This document shows positions 1-10,971 of a stretch of DNA of 64,000 nucleotides, piece by piece (position 1 is the stretch's first letter; each line of letters opens with the position of its first letter). Source of the DNA: Gambelia wislizenii (Eukaryota; Chordata; Lepidosauria; Squamata; Crotaphytidae). The translations under genes and the position numbers were made by a program. The stretch spans positions 112,910,309-112,974,308 of the forward strand of contig JAUMIR010000002.1 in NCBI GenBank assembly GCA_030847615.1. Reading direction: 5' to 3'. Below the pieces are notes generated by a model. That model did not search any database. It was not told where the DNA came from and saw nothing but the letters and a program-made list of their open reading frames with translations.

Positions 1-249
1 GGACCCCCATATCCACTGATTCATTATCCACTGATTCAATTACCCACAGGACACAAAACAGAACACCTACCATAGAGTCTTCCTAGAAAATGTGTCCTCT
101 CTAGCCATTTTCTAGGTCCTCTAAGGCAACTCTATGGTATTTTAAACTGGAAGTCCCATTATTTTCAATGGCATTCACCATTATCCATCATTTTCAGTAT
201 CCACGCCTCTCCCCACAACCAATCCCCAGCAGATAAGGGGGTCCTACTG
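1..249. mobile_element. Tigger/mariner-like MITE, cut by window edge
   Basis: The right end reads GGGGGTCCTACTG followed by TA. It is the inverse of the left-end sequence GGACCCCCATATCCACTGAT at base 1, so these are terminal inverted repeats; the first few bases of the left repeat lie outside the window. Two related copies occur at 910-1160 and 61846-62099. The TA target and the GTATCCACTG-type ends suggest a non-autonomous Tc1/mariner (Tigger-like) element. There is no coding capacity. Confidence 0.7.
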
Positions 250-251
250 TA

Positions 252-345
252 CACACAATTTAAAAGTCCCAAGTAACCCAGGGAGCATCACAAAAAGAGC
301 AAAACTTACCTGGATGTCCCATTCTGACCCAGAAGTACCAATTCC
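252..345 (+). mobile_element. Fragment of TTATCAGAC-type MITE (core block)
   Basis: This carries the core AAGTAACCCAGGGAG...ACTTACCTGGATGTC...CCCAGAAGT that recurs at about 12650, 21065, 35500 and 51085 inside elements with TTATCAGAC-like ends. No terminal repeat is visible here, so it is a fragment. On the minus strand the core contains a consensus splice donor (CAG/GTAAGT). The right boundary is uncertain. Confidence 0.5.
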
Positions 346-540
346 TAACCTTGGCAGACTCCTAATCCTAACCTTGACAGATCCAGCTCTCACTCCAGAC
401 CAAATGTCATACACCAGCCTTTTCAAAATCCCCTCAGACATTCCACCAATCACCACCCACTGCCAGCATTCCATCCTCTCACTCTCTCCTGGTAGATCCT
501 TACAACACTACTACACAGTGCTACACAGTTACTACACATA

Positions 541-907
541 ACTATATTACCTGAATTTATCTAATGAATCAATAACATTTCCTCCCCCACAAGGGTCCAT
601 AACATCACAGCTCTCTGTTAGTCTTTTAGGTTATTTATTAGATTCAAGCATAGATATACAAACATACACACTCCCTTCAGGGGAAAACATACACATTGCC
701 ACATCTTAGGTACATTGTTTTCATTACATTACATGTAAGGCATCACACATTTATTACATTATAGCATATAGCAAGTAAGACGTTACACTTTCATAAGGAC
801 TGAACCATTATACAGTCTGCATCTCTTTAGCAGGCTTCTCTATCATGACACATAGAGGAACATTACCATCTTAAACAATATAACTTAGCCATTTATCCAC
901 TTAGGAA
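541..907. other. No feature recognised
   Basis: AT-rich sequence without an assignable gene, inverted termini or retroelement coding similarity. Confidence 0.4.
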
Positions 908-909
908 TA

Positions 910-1160
910 CAGTAGGACCCTGTATCCACTGATTCATTATCCACTGATTCAATAATCCATGGGACACAAAGCAACACACCTACCACAGAGTCTTCTTAGA
1001 AAATGTGTCCTCTCTAGCCATTTTCTAGGTCTTCCAAGGCATCTCTATAGCATTTTAAACCAGAAGCCCCATTATTTTAAATTGTGTTCGCTATTATCCA
1101 TGGTTTTTGGTATCCACACACACACCGAACCAATCCCCAACGGATATGTGGGTCCTATTG
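910..1160. mobile_element. Tigger/mariner-like MITE with TA target duplication
   Basis: The element starts CAGTAGGACCCTGTATCCAC and ends GGATATGTGGGTCCTATTG. The ends are inverted repeats and are flanked by TA at 908-909 and 1161-1162. The interior is homologous to 1-249 and 61846-62099 (shared ATCCACTGATTCA and the AAAATGTGTCCTCTCTAGCC block). Non-coding and about 250 bp, as expected of a mariner/Tigger deletion derivative. Confidence 0.75.
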
Positions 1161-1162
1161 TA

Positions 1163-2464
1163 CATCAACATCTGCTGTGGAACTATACATCTCAAAACAG
1201 GCATCTAAAGGGTTAATATCCCTAGACATTGTTATATTTAACAACACCCATTGTATCTATAAACATCCATAATGGGCATCCATTACAATCATAATAGGAA
1301 ATATATCTATTTAGCATAGCCTAATTGAAAACAAAGATTTGCTCTTCTCTTACCAGCATTGTCAGTCATTATCAACATGCCTGGGTTATTAGCTAGAAAC
1401 AACACAACTGTTTATGAACAGAGTTCTTCATATATTGGAGACTTGCAATCAGTCTGACTTCTGTCTCCTCTCAGCTTATTTTATATCTTTCCTAGTCTAA
1501 TCAGCTGACATATATGGCCCAATGAGATAACAGACATGTTATTTCATTTATACAAACATCCTTTTCTCCACCAATCAAGGTCTTGGAGGTGACATTATGC
1601 ACCAGGTACTGTTGGCTTCTGACTACCATCCAGTGGGTGCCTTTAACGCAGCAACTGCTTTTGGGTTCATTATCAGTCAAGGCATTTTTTATACTAGCTT
1701 TTCAATGCTGATGGTTATATTGGTGTTTTTATATCTTTGTTTATAATTGTTTTGGCCTTCTGCTTGGATTGGGCATGTGTCTATGCTCTTAGTAACACAC
1801 ACACACACACATTCTACAATACACAAAGCTTTCTGCTTTAAGTTTTATATTCCTCATGACCTATTATTTACATTTCCTGAGGCTTAAATTTCAGAAACTT
1901 TAAACCAAATCAGTACTCAGCCTGTAACAGTTGGACAACACATTGGACATTGTCACTTCCAGGGGACATTTCCAGAACCATTTTCAGCAAACACAGTAGG
2001 AGACACACTTGCTAACTACTCCAAGCTACTGGTAGATATTTTAAGAAGAAAGAATATTCAACCATTTGATAGCATGGACAAGACAGAATGGACACGCAGA
2101 GGAACATATGCCAACAGGACACAGACTGAATCAAGATTGGCTCATCCATCCTTGCCAAAGGCAAGAAACATGTTCATAGATGGGTTGGAGGTTTCTTAGC
2201 AGTTACAAGTAAAGTGACTTCTAAAGGGTTATACTGTATATGGTCTGGTGTAACTTCATGGTTTGTAAAGTCAGCCAATGCTCTACAAGCTGTGGGTGCA
2301 ACTGAGAGAACTCAGGCCAGTACAGCAGCCTAGAGGGCACTCTTGACTCACAACACCTAGTCTGGCTAGTGTCCAGAGTGCAGGTGGTACAGCAGGGAAG
2401 AATCTGGAGGCTGGCTGCTGGAGATTCTGGTTCAAGAGTTTCTCTGATACTATACAGTAATAGT
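1163..2464. other. Mostly unique sequence with a short (AC)n at 1795-1810
   Basis: Apart from a short AC dinucleotide run I see no gene, RNA or recognisable transposon. The open frames here are short and have no family resemblance. Confidence 0.4.
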
Positions 2465-3624
2465 CATAGAATCATAGAATCATAGAATCATAGAATTGCA
2501 GAGTTGGAAGAGACCACGAGGGCCATCCAGTCCAACCCCCCTGCCACGCAGGAAATCACAATCAAAGCATCCCCGACAGATGGCCATCCAGCCTCTGTTT
2601 AAAGACCTCCAAGGAAGGAGACCCCACCACGCTCCGAGGGAGTGCGTTCCACTGCCGAACAGCTCTTACTGTCAAAACGTTCCTCCTAATGTTGAGGTGG
2701 AATCTCTGTTCCTGGAGCTTGCACCCATTGCTCCGTGTTCCAGTCTCTGGAGCAGCAGAAAACAAGCCTGCTCCATCCTCAGCGTGACATCCCTTCAAAT
2801 ACTTAAACAGGGCTATCATATCGCCTCTAAACCGTCTTTTTTCCAGGCTAAACATACCCAGCTCCCTAAGTCTCTCCTCATAAGGCATTGTTTCCAGACC
2901 TTTCACCATTTTAGTTGCCCTTCTCTGGACACGCTCCAATTTGTCAATATCCTTTCTGAATTGTGGTGCCCAGAACTGGACACAGTATTCTAAGTGAGGT
3001 CTGACCAAGGCAGAATAGAGTGGCACTATTACTTCCCTTGATCTAGACACTATACTTCTATTGATACAGCCCAAAATTGCATTGGCCTTTTTAGCTGCCG
3101 CATCACACTGTTGGCTCATGTTCAACTTGTGGTCTACTAGGACTCCTAGATCCCTTTCGCACGTAGTCTCATTCAGCCAGGTCTCTCCCATCCTATATTT
3201 ATGCATTTCATTTTTCCGCCCTAAATGCAGTACTTTACATTTCTCCTTATTGAATTTCATTTTGTTAGCTTTGGCCCAGCTCTCCAGTCTATCCAGGTCA
3301 TTCTGAATTTTGATCCTGTCCTCTAGGGTATTAGCTACTCCTCCCAATTTGGTGTCATCTGCAAATTTGATAAGTATGCCCCTAATTCCCTCATCTAAGT
3401 CATTGATAAAGATGTTGAATAGCACTGGGCCCAGGACAGAACCCTGTGGCACCCCACTGGTCACATCTTTCCAAGACGAAGAGGAGCCACTGCTGAGCAC
3501 CCTTTGGGTTCGGCCGGTCAACCAATTACAAATCCATTGAACAGTTAACTTGTCTAGCCCACATTCTACAAGCTTGTTTGCAAGAATGTCATGGGGAACC
3601 TTGTCAAAGGCCTTACTGAAATCA
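2465..3624 (-). mobile_element. CR1 LINE, 5'-truncated copy a
   Basis: On the minus strand the element ends in repeated ATTCTATG octamers, the hallmark 3' end of CR1. Upstream lies the ORF2 C-terminal half. Homology to the longer copy at 42781-43995 stops at 3624, which marks the 5' truncation. No target duplication is obvious, which is usual for CR1. It closely resembles copies at 34397-35155 and 42781-43995. Confidence 0.92.
2562..3624 (-). pseudogene. CR1 ORF2, reverse transcriptase C-terminal half
   Basis: The frame is open from the truncation point to a stop near 2562; the part from the first Met (3521) is 319 residues. It contains RT motifs in order: [19 protein letters not shown], then the catalytic FADDTKL box about 54 residues from that Met, then CR1 C-terminal sequence with RAVRQWNALPRSVV. 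The endonuclease and the N-terminal RT fingers are missing, so it cannot be an active protein. There are no internal stops, suggesting a fairly recent insertion. Confidence 0.9.
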
Positions 3625-3689
3625 CACTACAAAGGGCTAGCAACCTCTTCGCTTGAGAAATCAAAGCAGAGTTGACAGTGTTGGCTGTT

Positions 3690-3880
3690 AAGTTCCATGT
3701 CAGGGGGACAGTGAATCTGTTCTGGGTTTTAGTTTGAACTTCAAAGGAGTTGTCCAAGGTGCTGAATCCATTTTGGGGACAGGGTTCAGTACCTTGAATA
3801 GTTCCTTCAAACCCCAGAGCAGATTCACCATCCTGCTAATGTGGAAACCACCAACTACTGCTGATTTCTGCTCACAGCCA
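3690..3880. repeat. Foldback repeat, copy 1 of 3
   Basis: AGTGAATCTGTTCTGGGTTT at the left is roughly inverted as AACCCCAGAGCAGATTCAC at the right, so the unit can fold back. Similar sequence occurs at 32600-32760 and 48185-48370. Probably a small palindromic MITE; the family was not recognised. Confidence 0.5.
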
Positions 3881-3884
3881 TACA

Positions 3885-4640
3885 AGTTGTGATGATATAG
3901 CTTCAAAACCATTAAAAGCTCCCTTATTTTTTCTGTCCTAAATGCTTTTGAAAAGTGGCATGCTAATACATCTCTCAACAAGTACAAACATTTAAAATGC
4001 GGAGGCTATAAATTACCATCTTTGTATTATCAAAGCATGGCCATGATTTAGAAAGCATAGCTATTTACACAGATGTCACCAAGTATGACTTCATCCAGCA
4101 TTACATCAGGGCAGTCAGTTCTTGTGCTTTTAATTATGGTTCTCTCACAACAGTCATTACTGAATTAATTGAAAGTCCTAAAATCTGGAATTATTTTCTG
4201 AGAAATTAAACTCATAGAAAACAAAGACATTTGTATGGAAATCTTCCAATGTATGAAAAACAGAGCCACTTAAATCCATGGAAAACAAATGTAGCTGAGG
4301 TGTGTGTGTGGTTGGGGGTGGGGGAGAGACCATTAGTCAGCCTGGGAACAAAGTGGATTAGAGCCCTGGGATCATCACAAGAGCTGATCTTAGAAACCTA
4401 GTAGCTTAGAGGAAAAGGATAACTTCAGATGACATGACAAGCCAGAGAACCCTGGCTTCTTATGTATGTTCACACTACCTGGTCATTCCTGCTCGGAACT
4501 TGGAAATAAGGAGTCACAAGCAACATAGATACCTGTAACTAGTTATTTTGGAGATAACAAGGGTGGAAAGAAGCTTCATCTAAAAGTAACGTAATGAATA
4601 AGACTGATGTCTCTTTATTGGTGTAAAAACAGTGCTTTGT
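3885..4640. other. Unique-looking sequence
   Basis: No gene or transposon recognised. About 4025-4260 is complex, moderately AT-rich sequence without repeat signatures. Confidence 0.35.
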
Positions 4641-4644
4641 AATT

Positions 4645-4725
4645 TCTTAGAAATTAGAAATGAGCCACTTGAATCTCATCCTGGGAGAAAGGCCGGATAT
4701 AACTCCAGTAAATAAATAAATACGT
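4645..4725 (+). mobile_element. L2-like LINE/SINE 3' tail
   Basis: GGGAGAAAGGCCGGATATAA followed by AATAAATAAATA is the usual terminal sequence of L2-type tails and of SINEs that borrow them. No coding remains; boundaries are approximate. Confidence 0.55.
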
Positions 4726-5640
4726 TCTTTCAAAGGTATTTTGAGTACTGTATTATATTTTAAGAGGCATTTTAACAGGTATTTTTGATCTTGGTGCAAT
4801 TGGTTTATCAATCTTAATTTTTTTTCTAAAAAAAAAATAAGAGAAAGTTATAGAACAGCAATGAGTGGAGCAATAAGTAATGTAGCCAGTTACTTTTCAG
4901 CAACTGAAACAGGTAATGGCAACTGCTCAGATGTTGACATGAGTAATGGGAATAAATTATTTTTAAAACTTTCCAAACTTTGCTCCTGCTTGCAGTGCGA
5001 GCAGCTAAATAAAAGCAAGAACTTTACTCCATGTTTTATTTAGTGTGCCATCCAAATGTAGGCATTGCTTCCTCTCTGCTTTGCTTCTCTTCCTAAAAAA
5101 CAGAGCAGGAAAACAAAGGACTCATCTACATATCCTGGTTGCAGAGCTGGCCCATTCTTCCCCCATTACCTTGACGAAACACCGTTGTCCAAACAGGAAT
5201 GTTGGCCCAGCCCTGAAGCTGCTGCTACTGTCATTTGCTGTGCTGACTTGAAAGGCAGGAAGGGGGCCACAATATGTGACTGTAGGCCCCTACTGTAGGC
5301 CTTGGCCACATGCGGAGGAGCTCCTGCCTGGCTTCTGGGAGAGCCAGGGAACTGGCGGTGGCAGCGAGAGCCACATGCTGGATGGGCTCATGGAGACACA
5401 CTGGTTTTCACCAGCAGAAACAGAGTAAACTGGGTACTATTTCAAAATGGTTTATTGGACCCTACCCCACCTTCCCCTGTCTCAGCCCTGTATCTGCCCC
5501 AGAGGTCATAAGGACTGCCCAGGGGCAGAACAGGGAAAATGCTCTGCATTATATGGACTGAAGGGCTCTGACACAGGGGCAAGATGGGGTATTTAGCCCT
5601 TGTGGACAAGCCTTAAGACAAACCCTTGATTCCTTCTCAA
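4726..5640. other. No feature recognised
   Basis: Open frames of 60-83 codons occur but resemble no family, and there is no convincing splice or codon signal. Treated as non-coding. Confidence 0.35.
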
Positions 5641-5641
5641 G

Positions 5642-5872
5642 AGCCCTTTCATACTACGAAAGTATAATGGCATATTCCCCTTTAACTGCCATGGCAACAT
5701 CCTGTGGAATGCTGGGGTTTGTAGTTTGGTGAGGTAGTAGAGGAGCTCTCCGGATGAGAATTCCAAATAACCTTATCTAAATTGCAAATCCTTGGGTTCC
5801 ATAGGATGTTGCCATGGCAGTTAAAGTAGAATCATAGCACAATAACTGTGAAGTGTGAAAGGGCCCCTGTTT
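5642..5872. mobile_element. hAT-like MITE with CCCTTTCA ends
   Basis: Starts GAGCCCTTTCATACTACGAA and ends GTGAAGTGTGAAAGGGCCCC, imperfect inverted termini. The interior holds CTGCCATGGCAACATCCTGT and its inverse near the right end (ACAGGATGTTGCCATGGCAG type), as in the copies at 7553-7787, 18500-18695, 39540-39745 and 51690-52220. Non-autonomous DNA transposon family. Confidence 0.65.
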
Positions 5873-6317
5873 AGGGGGGGGGGCAAACCAGTGAGAAAAC
5901 TGTGCCTGTGTACAGATGTCATCTAAACAAACCAAATATATATAGATCCAGAGGAAACAGGGTGCAAACAGCTTTGTCAGTTTTGAGGAAGCTATAGCGT
6001 GGAAAAGAAAACAGTGGAAGTTAGGCTATTAAAGCACAAACTTTGTGGCGTGATCCCCAGTGTCAGCATATCTTCATGACTAGGGGTGAAGTGCTTTTGA
6101 ATGGGGCAACCCCAAACAACTGACTAGTGTGATAAGCATCTGAATTGAGGGCTGCTGAGACAAATAAAAATAAACTGCTGACCATCCCTCCACTTTTTTT
6201 TAAAAAAAAAAATAGGTATAGCATCTAATCACAGTTGCTCCATGGCTAAAACCATAGGCAGAACTGTCTGTACAGACAGAACAGAAGTAAAGAGAAATAT
6301 GACAAACACTGTGATTC
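5873..6317. other. No feature recognised
   Basis: Contains short homopolymer runs (G tract near 5874, A tract near 6200). No gene or element identified. Confidence 0.35.
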
Positions 6318-6337
6318 TCCACAAGTCTCTTCATCTG

Positions 6338-7234
6338 AAATGTAAAAAGGCTGAGATTTTGAGTGACGTGGCACAAAAGGCACGATCAGGCATTTTGCCC
6401 AGCACTACCCGAGTGCCCGGGAAACATGGGAGGAGGTGGCCCGGGTCCTGGATTGGCCAGATTTGGCACAACAGGCTTGGGAGACAGTGCTTTCAGGGAC
6501 CGAACCTCTGGAGTGTGTCAGGGGACCCAGAAAGCCCATGGGCCAAAAGAGGAAGAGGAAGGAGTCTGGTTCCCCAGCTGTGAGATTTTTGGATAGTGCC
6601 CTGGTCCACAGTGCACCTGGTAAACCTCTATGTGATGTTAGGATTATTTTTCCAACGACCAAGGGAGGTAAAGAGTCAGAATCTGCAGGATGTAAAAGGC
6701 ACAGCTTATGATGTTAAGAACGTACCATAATTGAAAATTTAGCTCTGAGTGAAAAAGAGAAATTGCCAAACCATCATTGGAAAAAGTTTTGGCCGTGGTT
6801 TACCAAGACAACCCCAGCTCTCTCTGGCTTTTCTTCACAAACGAAGATTCAGGAAGGCACCAGAAACCTCTGCAATATCTTAAGGAATATATTTAAATAA
6901 ATATTTTATTATTATTTTTGTATTATTGTATTATTTTGTATTATTATTTTTATTAATCTTTCATTAATTTTTTCTTTTCCAAATATGTATAATTGTAATG
7001 TGTAAATATAATGTTCACTGGAAAAGAAAAAAGAGTGATTATAGTGTGTTTAGATTAAGAGGAAAAATGTATTGGTGTTAGGATAGATAGTTTTATTTTT
7101 GTATTAGTAAGAAAAGAGGAAAACAATTTTTTTTGGCGTTATTGTTACGGCCTTTTGCGGTTGGGTGTATTTTTCAGTAGAATGGTCTTATTCCAATAAA
7201 AAAAATTCCTAATTCCCCCACCCAAAAAGAGAAA
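6338..7234 (+). mobile_element. Retro-inserted sequence of unknown origin
   Basis: The segment is flanked by TCCACAAGTCTCTTCATCTG at 6318-6337 and the same 20-mer with one change at 7235-7254, a typical L1-type target duplication. Its 3' part is very AT-rich and reaches CCAATAAAAAAA near 7190 before a purine-rich tail. The 5' part (6340-6715) is GC-richer and holds overlapping open frames of 77-113 codons that match no family I know. It could be a 5'-truncated retrotransposon, an ERV 3' piece or a retrocopy. A 44-bp scrap of the GA-tailed LINE 3' end lies inside at 6818-6861. Confidence 0.6.
6818..6861 (-). mobile_element. 3'-terminal scrap of GA-tailed LINE
   Basis: CTCTCTGGCTTTTCTTCACA and the following AAACGAAGATTCAGGAAGG match the extreme 3' end of the GA-tailed LINE seen at 57434 and elsewhere, read on the minus strand. 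Only the terminal hairpin region is present. Confidence 0.7.
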
Positions 7235-7298
7235 TCCACAAGTCTCCTCATCTGTCCATTCATAATGCAATTGTCATCCTTTCTTTAAGAGACTAAAG

Positions 7299-7545
7299 TC
7301 CCTTTCACACATGGTAAATAGACTTCTGCCAGTGTAGGCTTCCAGGCTGCACAATGATCTAGCTCCTACCGAACACCCACACCTGTAATGTCCTACAAAC
7401 CCAGGATTTCCCCAGCAGATGCCCAGGTTCAATACACTGTCATTGCGGATCAGGACAAGGAAGCTATCTGACCTCAGGGATGGGTTTATCAGGGCATTTC
7501 TGTGGACATTTAAATATATGAACCCAATTCACACATGAAGGGGGC
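7299..7545. mobile_element. Probable MITE with GTCCCTTTCACAC ends
   Basis: Left AGTCCCTTTCACACATG and right TTCACACATGAAGGGGGCT are imperfect inverted repeats. Interior non-coding. It lies immediately beside a second MITE with similar ends, so boundaries are approximate. Confidence 0.45.
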
Positions 7546-7552
7546 TAATGAT

Positions 7553-7787
7553 AAAGGTCCCTTTCACACTACACAATTGTAGCAATATGTTTGTTTTAAA
7601 TGTAATGGCTGCATCCTATGCAGTCCTAGAATTTGTAATCCGGGGAAATGTTAAGAATTTTCATTTCCAGGCTTTTTCTCCTTCATGCCTCACCAAACTA
7701 CAAAGTCCAGCATTCCAGGGGATGCAGCCAGAGGATGCAGTAAGGTGGTATCAAAGTGCTATAATTGCGTAGTGTGAAAGAGACCAT
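7553..7787. mobile_element. hAT-like MITE
   Basis: Begins GGTCCCTTTCACACTACACA and ends GCGTAGTGTGAAAGAGACC, good inverted repeats. The internal CATCCTATG...CAAACTACAAAGTCCAGCAT block is shared with 5642-5872 and 39540-39745. Non-autonomous. Confidence 0.75.
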
Positions 7788-7983
7788 AAATAAATATAGT
7801 AGGGGAAGTAATGCTTTTCAGTAACTATGCTATTAAAAGACCTTCAACTTTGAGGATCAAATAGTGCCTCTTTTTCTTTTTCGTTTTGCTGTTATACTAG
7901 GACCCTTAAGGGGTATAAAGCCATTTTGCTCTGCCAGGCTGGCTGGTCTGCCAAGAGATTAGAATATTAATTTTAACTAGAGT

Positions 7984-7985
<2 letters not shown>

Positions 7986-8017
<32 letters not shown>
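7986..8017. repeat. (AC)n microsatellite
   Basis: Uninterrupted AC dinucleotide run of about 30 bp. Confidence 0.95.
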
Positions 8018-8018
<1 letters not shown>

Positions 8019-8869
8019 CAAGTTCCCTTATTTGGCAGGGATAGTCCCAATTAACCCTCTGTTGTCTACTTTTTCAGCTGCTTTTAAAATGTCCTAGTTT
8101 TTCTTTCCTCTCCCACTTTTCCCTGTTGTCCTCAACATACTGTAGAAGCCGCAAACTGATTTCAAATTTCAAAAGTAGTCTGCACTCAGTTTATGGGGGT
8201 GGGGAGTGGGGAGAGAAGGGGTCTGATTCTGGCCCTTTCCAGTACAGTCAAGGAAGAGCTAACTGTTGCAGTCTCTCTTAGCATCTCTGTTCTTCCTTGT
8301 TAATAACTTTTGCCATCTTGACCACAATCTGATGCTACATGTGTCCCAGTTTTCATCTGTGAAATGTTGGAGCGTATGGTCTCATTGAATCAATGAAACA
8401 TACAGAAGTGTTGTCTTACCATGTTTGTTGATAATAGTCAGCCATCTCTAATTGGAACTGACAATTGGATTTTAAGCCAGAAGTCCCCCACAGTTGTGCA
8501 CTATATATTTATTTACTTATAATGAAGTACTCCCAGCTAATCTATTACAGCTCACCAGTTCCCACAGTAATGCTGAACTGGGTGACGTTGAACACTAGCA
8601 GACCAAGCCCATATCTTTTTGCCCTGATTGTGGAAGCAGGACATTTTGACTATTCTTCCAGCAGTGATTCCAAAACAAGCATATTATTGTCTGACACCGG
8701 AGAGAAAGAGGAAAAAGAGAGACAGAGAGAGAGAGGTGCCCTATATTTAACCATGACTGCTAGGGCATCACAAATCTTTCTGTGTCACCTGCAGTCTTGT
8801 TTTATGGGAAGAATGATTGTGATAAAGTGCCATTACATAAAAGGGGAGGGAGGTGATTCTGAAAATTAA

Positions 8870-9240
8870 TCGACGGAGGAGAAATTGCATTAATGGCTAG
8901 TAATGCTAGCCTGCAAGACTGTTACAAAAAAAAGCATTAGATGAGAGCTCAGTAATTGGAACTATTACACAGGCTTACTCTGATGTCTTTTTTGGCCAGT
9001 GATGAATGCCACTTTCAATGGTAATAATAACATTAAAACATCCATGTTAAGGCTGGCTACATTAATTTTTTGATAGGCATAATGCTGTGCAATGATTTCT
9101 GATATCTGATTATGATCAAATGGTAGCCGTGTCTTCTGAAGCCTAATAATAACTCATTGGCTGCCTTCCTGGAAAAAAATGTATTTTAAGCATCTATTTT
9201 ATGCATTAAATAATGCTTTACAAATGGACATTACTCTTGT
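8870..9240. other. Possible conserved non-coding element
   Basis: A complex AT-rich stretch free of transposon signatures, with homeodomain-type ATTA cores (GCATTAATGGC, AGTAATTGG, TACATTAATT, TGCATTAAATAATG). It lacks open frames. The reading is by texture only; alignment to other amniotes would decide. Confidence 0.3.
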
Positions 9241-9398
9241 TCACAGAACAGGAGTGCAAGGGGAAGGGTATGCTCTGCAGCAAATGTAGTTTATAAATTT
9301 AATCTCAGAAACCACAAAGGAAAGGCATTCAATGCAGCAAATTACCAGGGGGGGTGGGGAAATAGTTCCATGTGCCTACATATACCTACCTAGGGGCC

Positions 9399-9628
9399 TA
9401 AATACCCTAAGGCACCAGATCCTGTCTGATCTTGGAAGCTAAGCAGGGTCAGCCCTGGTTAGTACTTGGATGAGAGACCACCAATGAATACCAAGTGCTG
9501 TCGGCTATATCTCAGAGGAAGGAATGGACAAAATCACCTCTGAGTATTCCTTTCCTAAGAAAACCCTATGAAAAAATCATGGGGTCACCAAAAGTCAACA
9601 GGCTACTTGAAGGCACATATACACAATC
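9399..9628 (+). mobile_element. 5S-Sauria-type SINE
   Basis: GATCCTGTCTGATCTTGGAA, GCTAAGCAGGGTCAG, GGTTAGTACTTGGATGAGAG and AATACCAAGTGCTGT follow vertebrate 5S rRNA, including its internal promoter region. The SINE body follows (CTCAGAGGAAGGAATGG, CCTAAGAAAACCCTATGAAA) and a CA-rich tail. 5S-headed SINEs of this layout are known from lizards. Confidence 0.88.
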
Positions 9629-9639
9629 CTGTACATACA

Positions 9640-10160
9640 AGTGCTGATTATGGCCATTTAAAGCCTTACCTTGCTTGGGTCCAAATTATCTGAAAGTCTG
9701 AATCTCCCTATGTGAGCCAGACTGAGTTTTAAGAGCTTTGAGGGAGGGCTTTTTTTCAGTCCCATCACCAGCATAGGCTCATTTGGTGAGAACACAAGAG
9801 AGAGTGGCTGCTCCCAGGCTGTGGAACTCTGTTTCACAGGATGTCCAGCTAGCCCTCTTCCTGTTCTCTTTTTACTGGCAGATGAAGACTTTACTATTTA
9901 GGCAGAGCTTTGACCTTCAATCATATGGCAGCAGGGCATTTGAAAGTGGTGTGCTGTGTTTTTATCTTGTACCCTTTCAGTAATGTTTTAAATCTGTTTC
10001 AAATTGTTTGCCCATGTACGTTTTTAAACACAACTGTGATTTAATTGTAAAATAAGTTCCTAGCTAAACTTTTATTTTAAATTTTGAAAGCTGCTTTGGA
10101 TCCTATGACAGGAAAAAGGCAGACTATAAACTGAATAAATAAATAAAATAAAATATATTA
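9640..10160 (+). mobile_element. L2-like LINE 3' end with RT C-terminus
   Basis: Codons near 9795-9930 read VAAPRLWNSV...FSFYWQMKTLLFRQSFDL, the conserved C-terminal signature of L2/CR1-group LINE ORF2. A 3' UTR follows, ending GGCAGACTATAAACTGAATA plus an AAATAAAATAAA tail. 5'-truncated and degenerate. Confidence 0.75.
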
Positions 10161-10640
10161 AAATGCTGGTGCATTTTGGAAAACAAAGCTTCCTTCCTTG
10201 GATGCATTGAGCAAGGTAAAAGCCTTAATGCTTTCCATATGGAATCAAAGTTATGAGTTCTTTCAGCCATTGCAAGTCAACATCCTGGAGATATTCTTAA
10301 CCAGGCAGCAAGGGTTCTAAATCTGAATGATCTCCTTAGGGTTCACTCCATCTCTCTTCACTGGTAATTTTAGTGTGATAGCATTACTTAGGTTGCTTCC
10401 ACACCAGCAAAAAAATTCAGCTCCAGTCCGCAGTATCCTTCCCTGATTTCACCCCATTGCTGTCACACTGAGCCATAATAATGTGGGCTGAAATTGCATT
10501 GATAACCACACATTTCTGGCGCACGAATTCAGATAGGTACAAAAAGGAGTTCCTACCATGTCCACTTATTCCCTGAATCGGATTACTTTTGGGTCACACC
10601 ACCATAGCAGCTGTGGGGATTTCTCCCCTTCCCAGCATGC
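10161..10640. other. Unassigned sequence
   Basis: Includes a stretch (10395-10555) with the texture of an old MITE, but I could not define termini. No gene seen. Confidence 0.3.
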
Positions 10641-10971
10641 CATGTTTAAATATTTGAAGGGACGTCATACTGAGGATGGAGCAAGTTTGTTTTCTGCTGC
10701 TCCAGAGACTAGGACATGGAGCAATGGACTCAAACTACAAGAAAAGAGATTCCACGTAAACATTAGGAGGAACATACTGACAATAAGAGCTGTGCAATAG
10801 TGGATCACACTGCAGCTGAGTGTGGTGGAGTCTCCTTCTTTGGAGGTTTTTAAACAGAGGCTGGATGGCCATCTGTCAGGAGTGCTTTGATTGTGTATTC
10901 CTGCATGGCAGGGGTTGGACTGGATGGCCCTTGTGGCCTCTTCCAACTCTATGATTCCATGATTGTATGAT
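10641..10971 (+). mobile_element. CR1 LINE 3' fragment (plus strand), copy d
   Basis: From ATGTTTAAATATTTGAAGGG to ATTCCATGATTGTATGA it matches the last 330 bp of the CR1 copies read on the other strand. The residual peptide [27 protein letters not shown] is followed by an in-frame stop at 10798. More diverged than copies a, f and g. Confidence 0.88.

Noticed and set aside
2496..2993. 165-codon plus-strand frame repeated at 34420-34917
   Set aside because: It is the antisense shadow of the CR1 ORF2 C-terminus; both copies are explained by the CR1 insertions.
8465..8869. 134-codon frame next to the candidate conserved element
   Set aside because: Runs through a (GA)n stretch and shows no family features; more likely chance.
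9399..9628. Possible 5S rRNA gene
   Set aside because: Only the 5S-like head is present, with changes, and it is followed by a SINE body and tail; the same unit occurs at 26693 and 61762, so it is a 5S-derived SINE.
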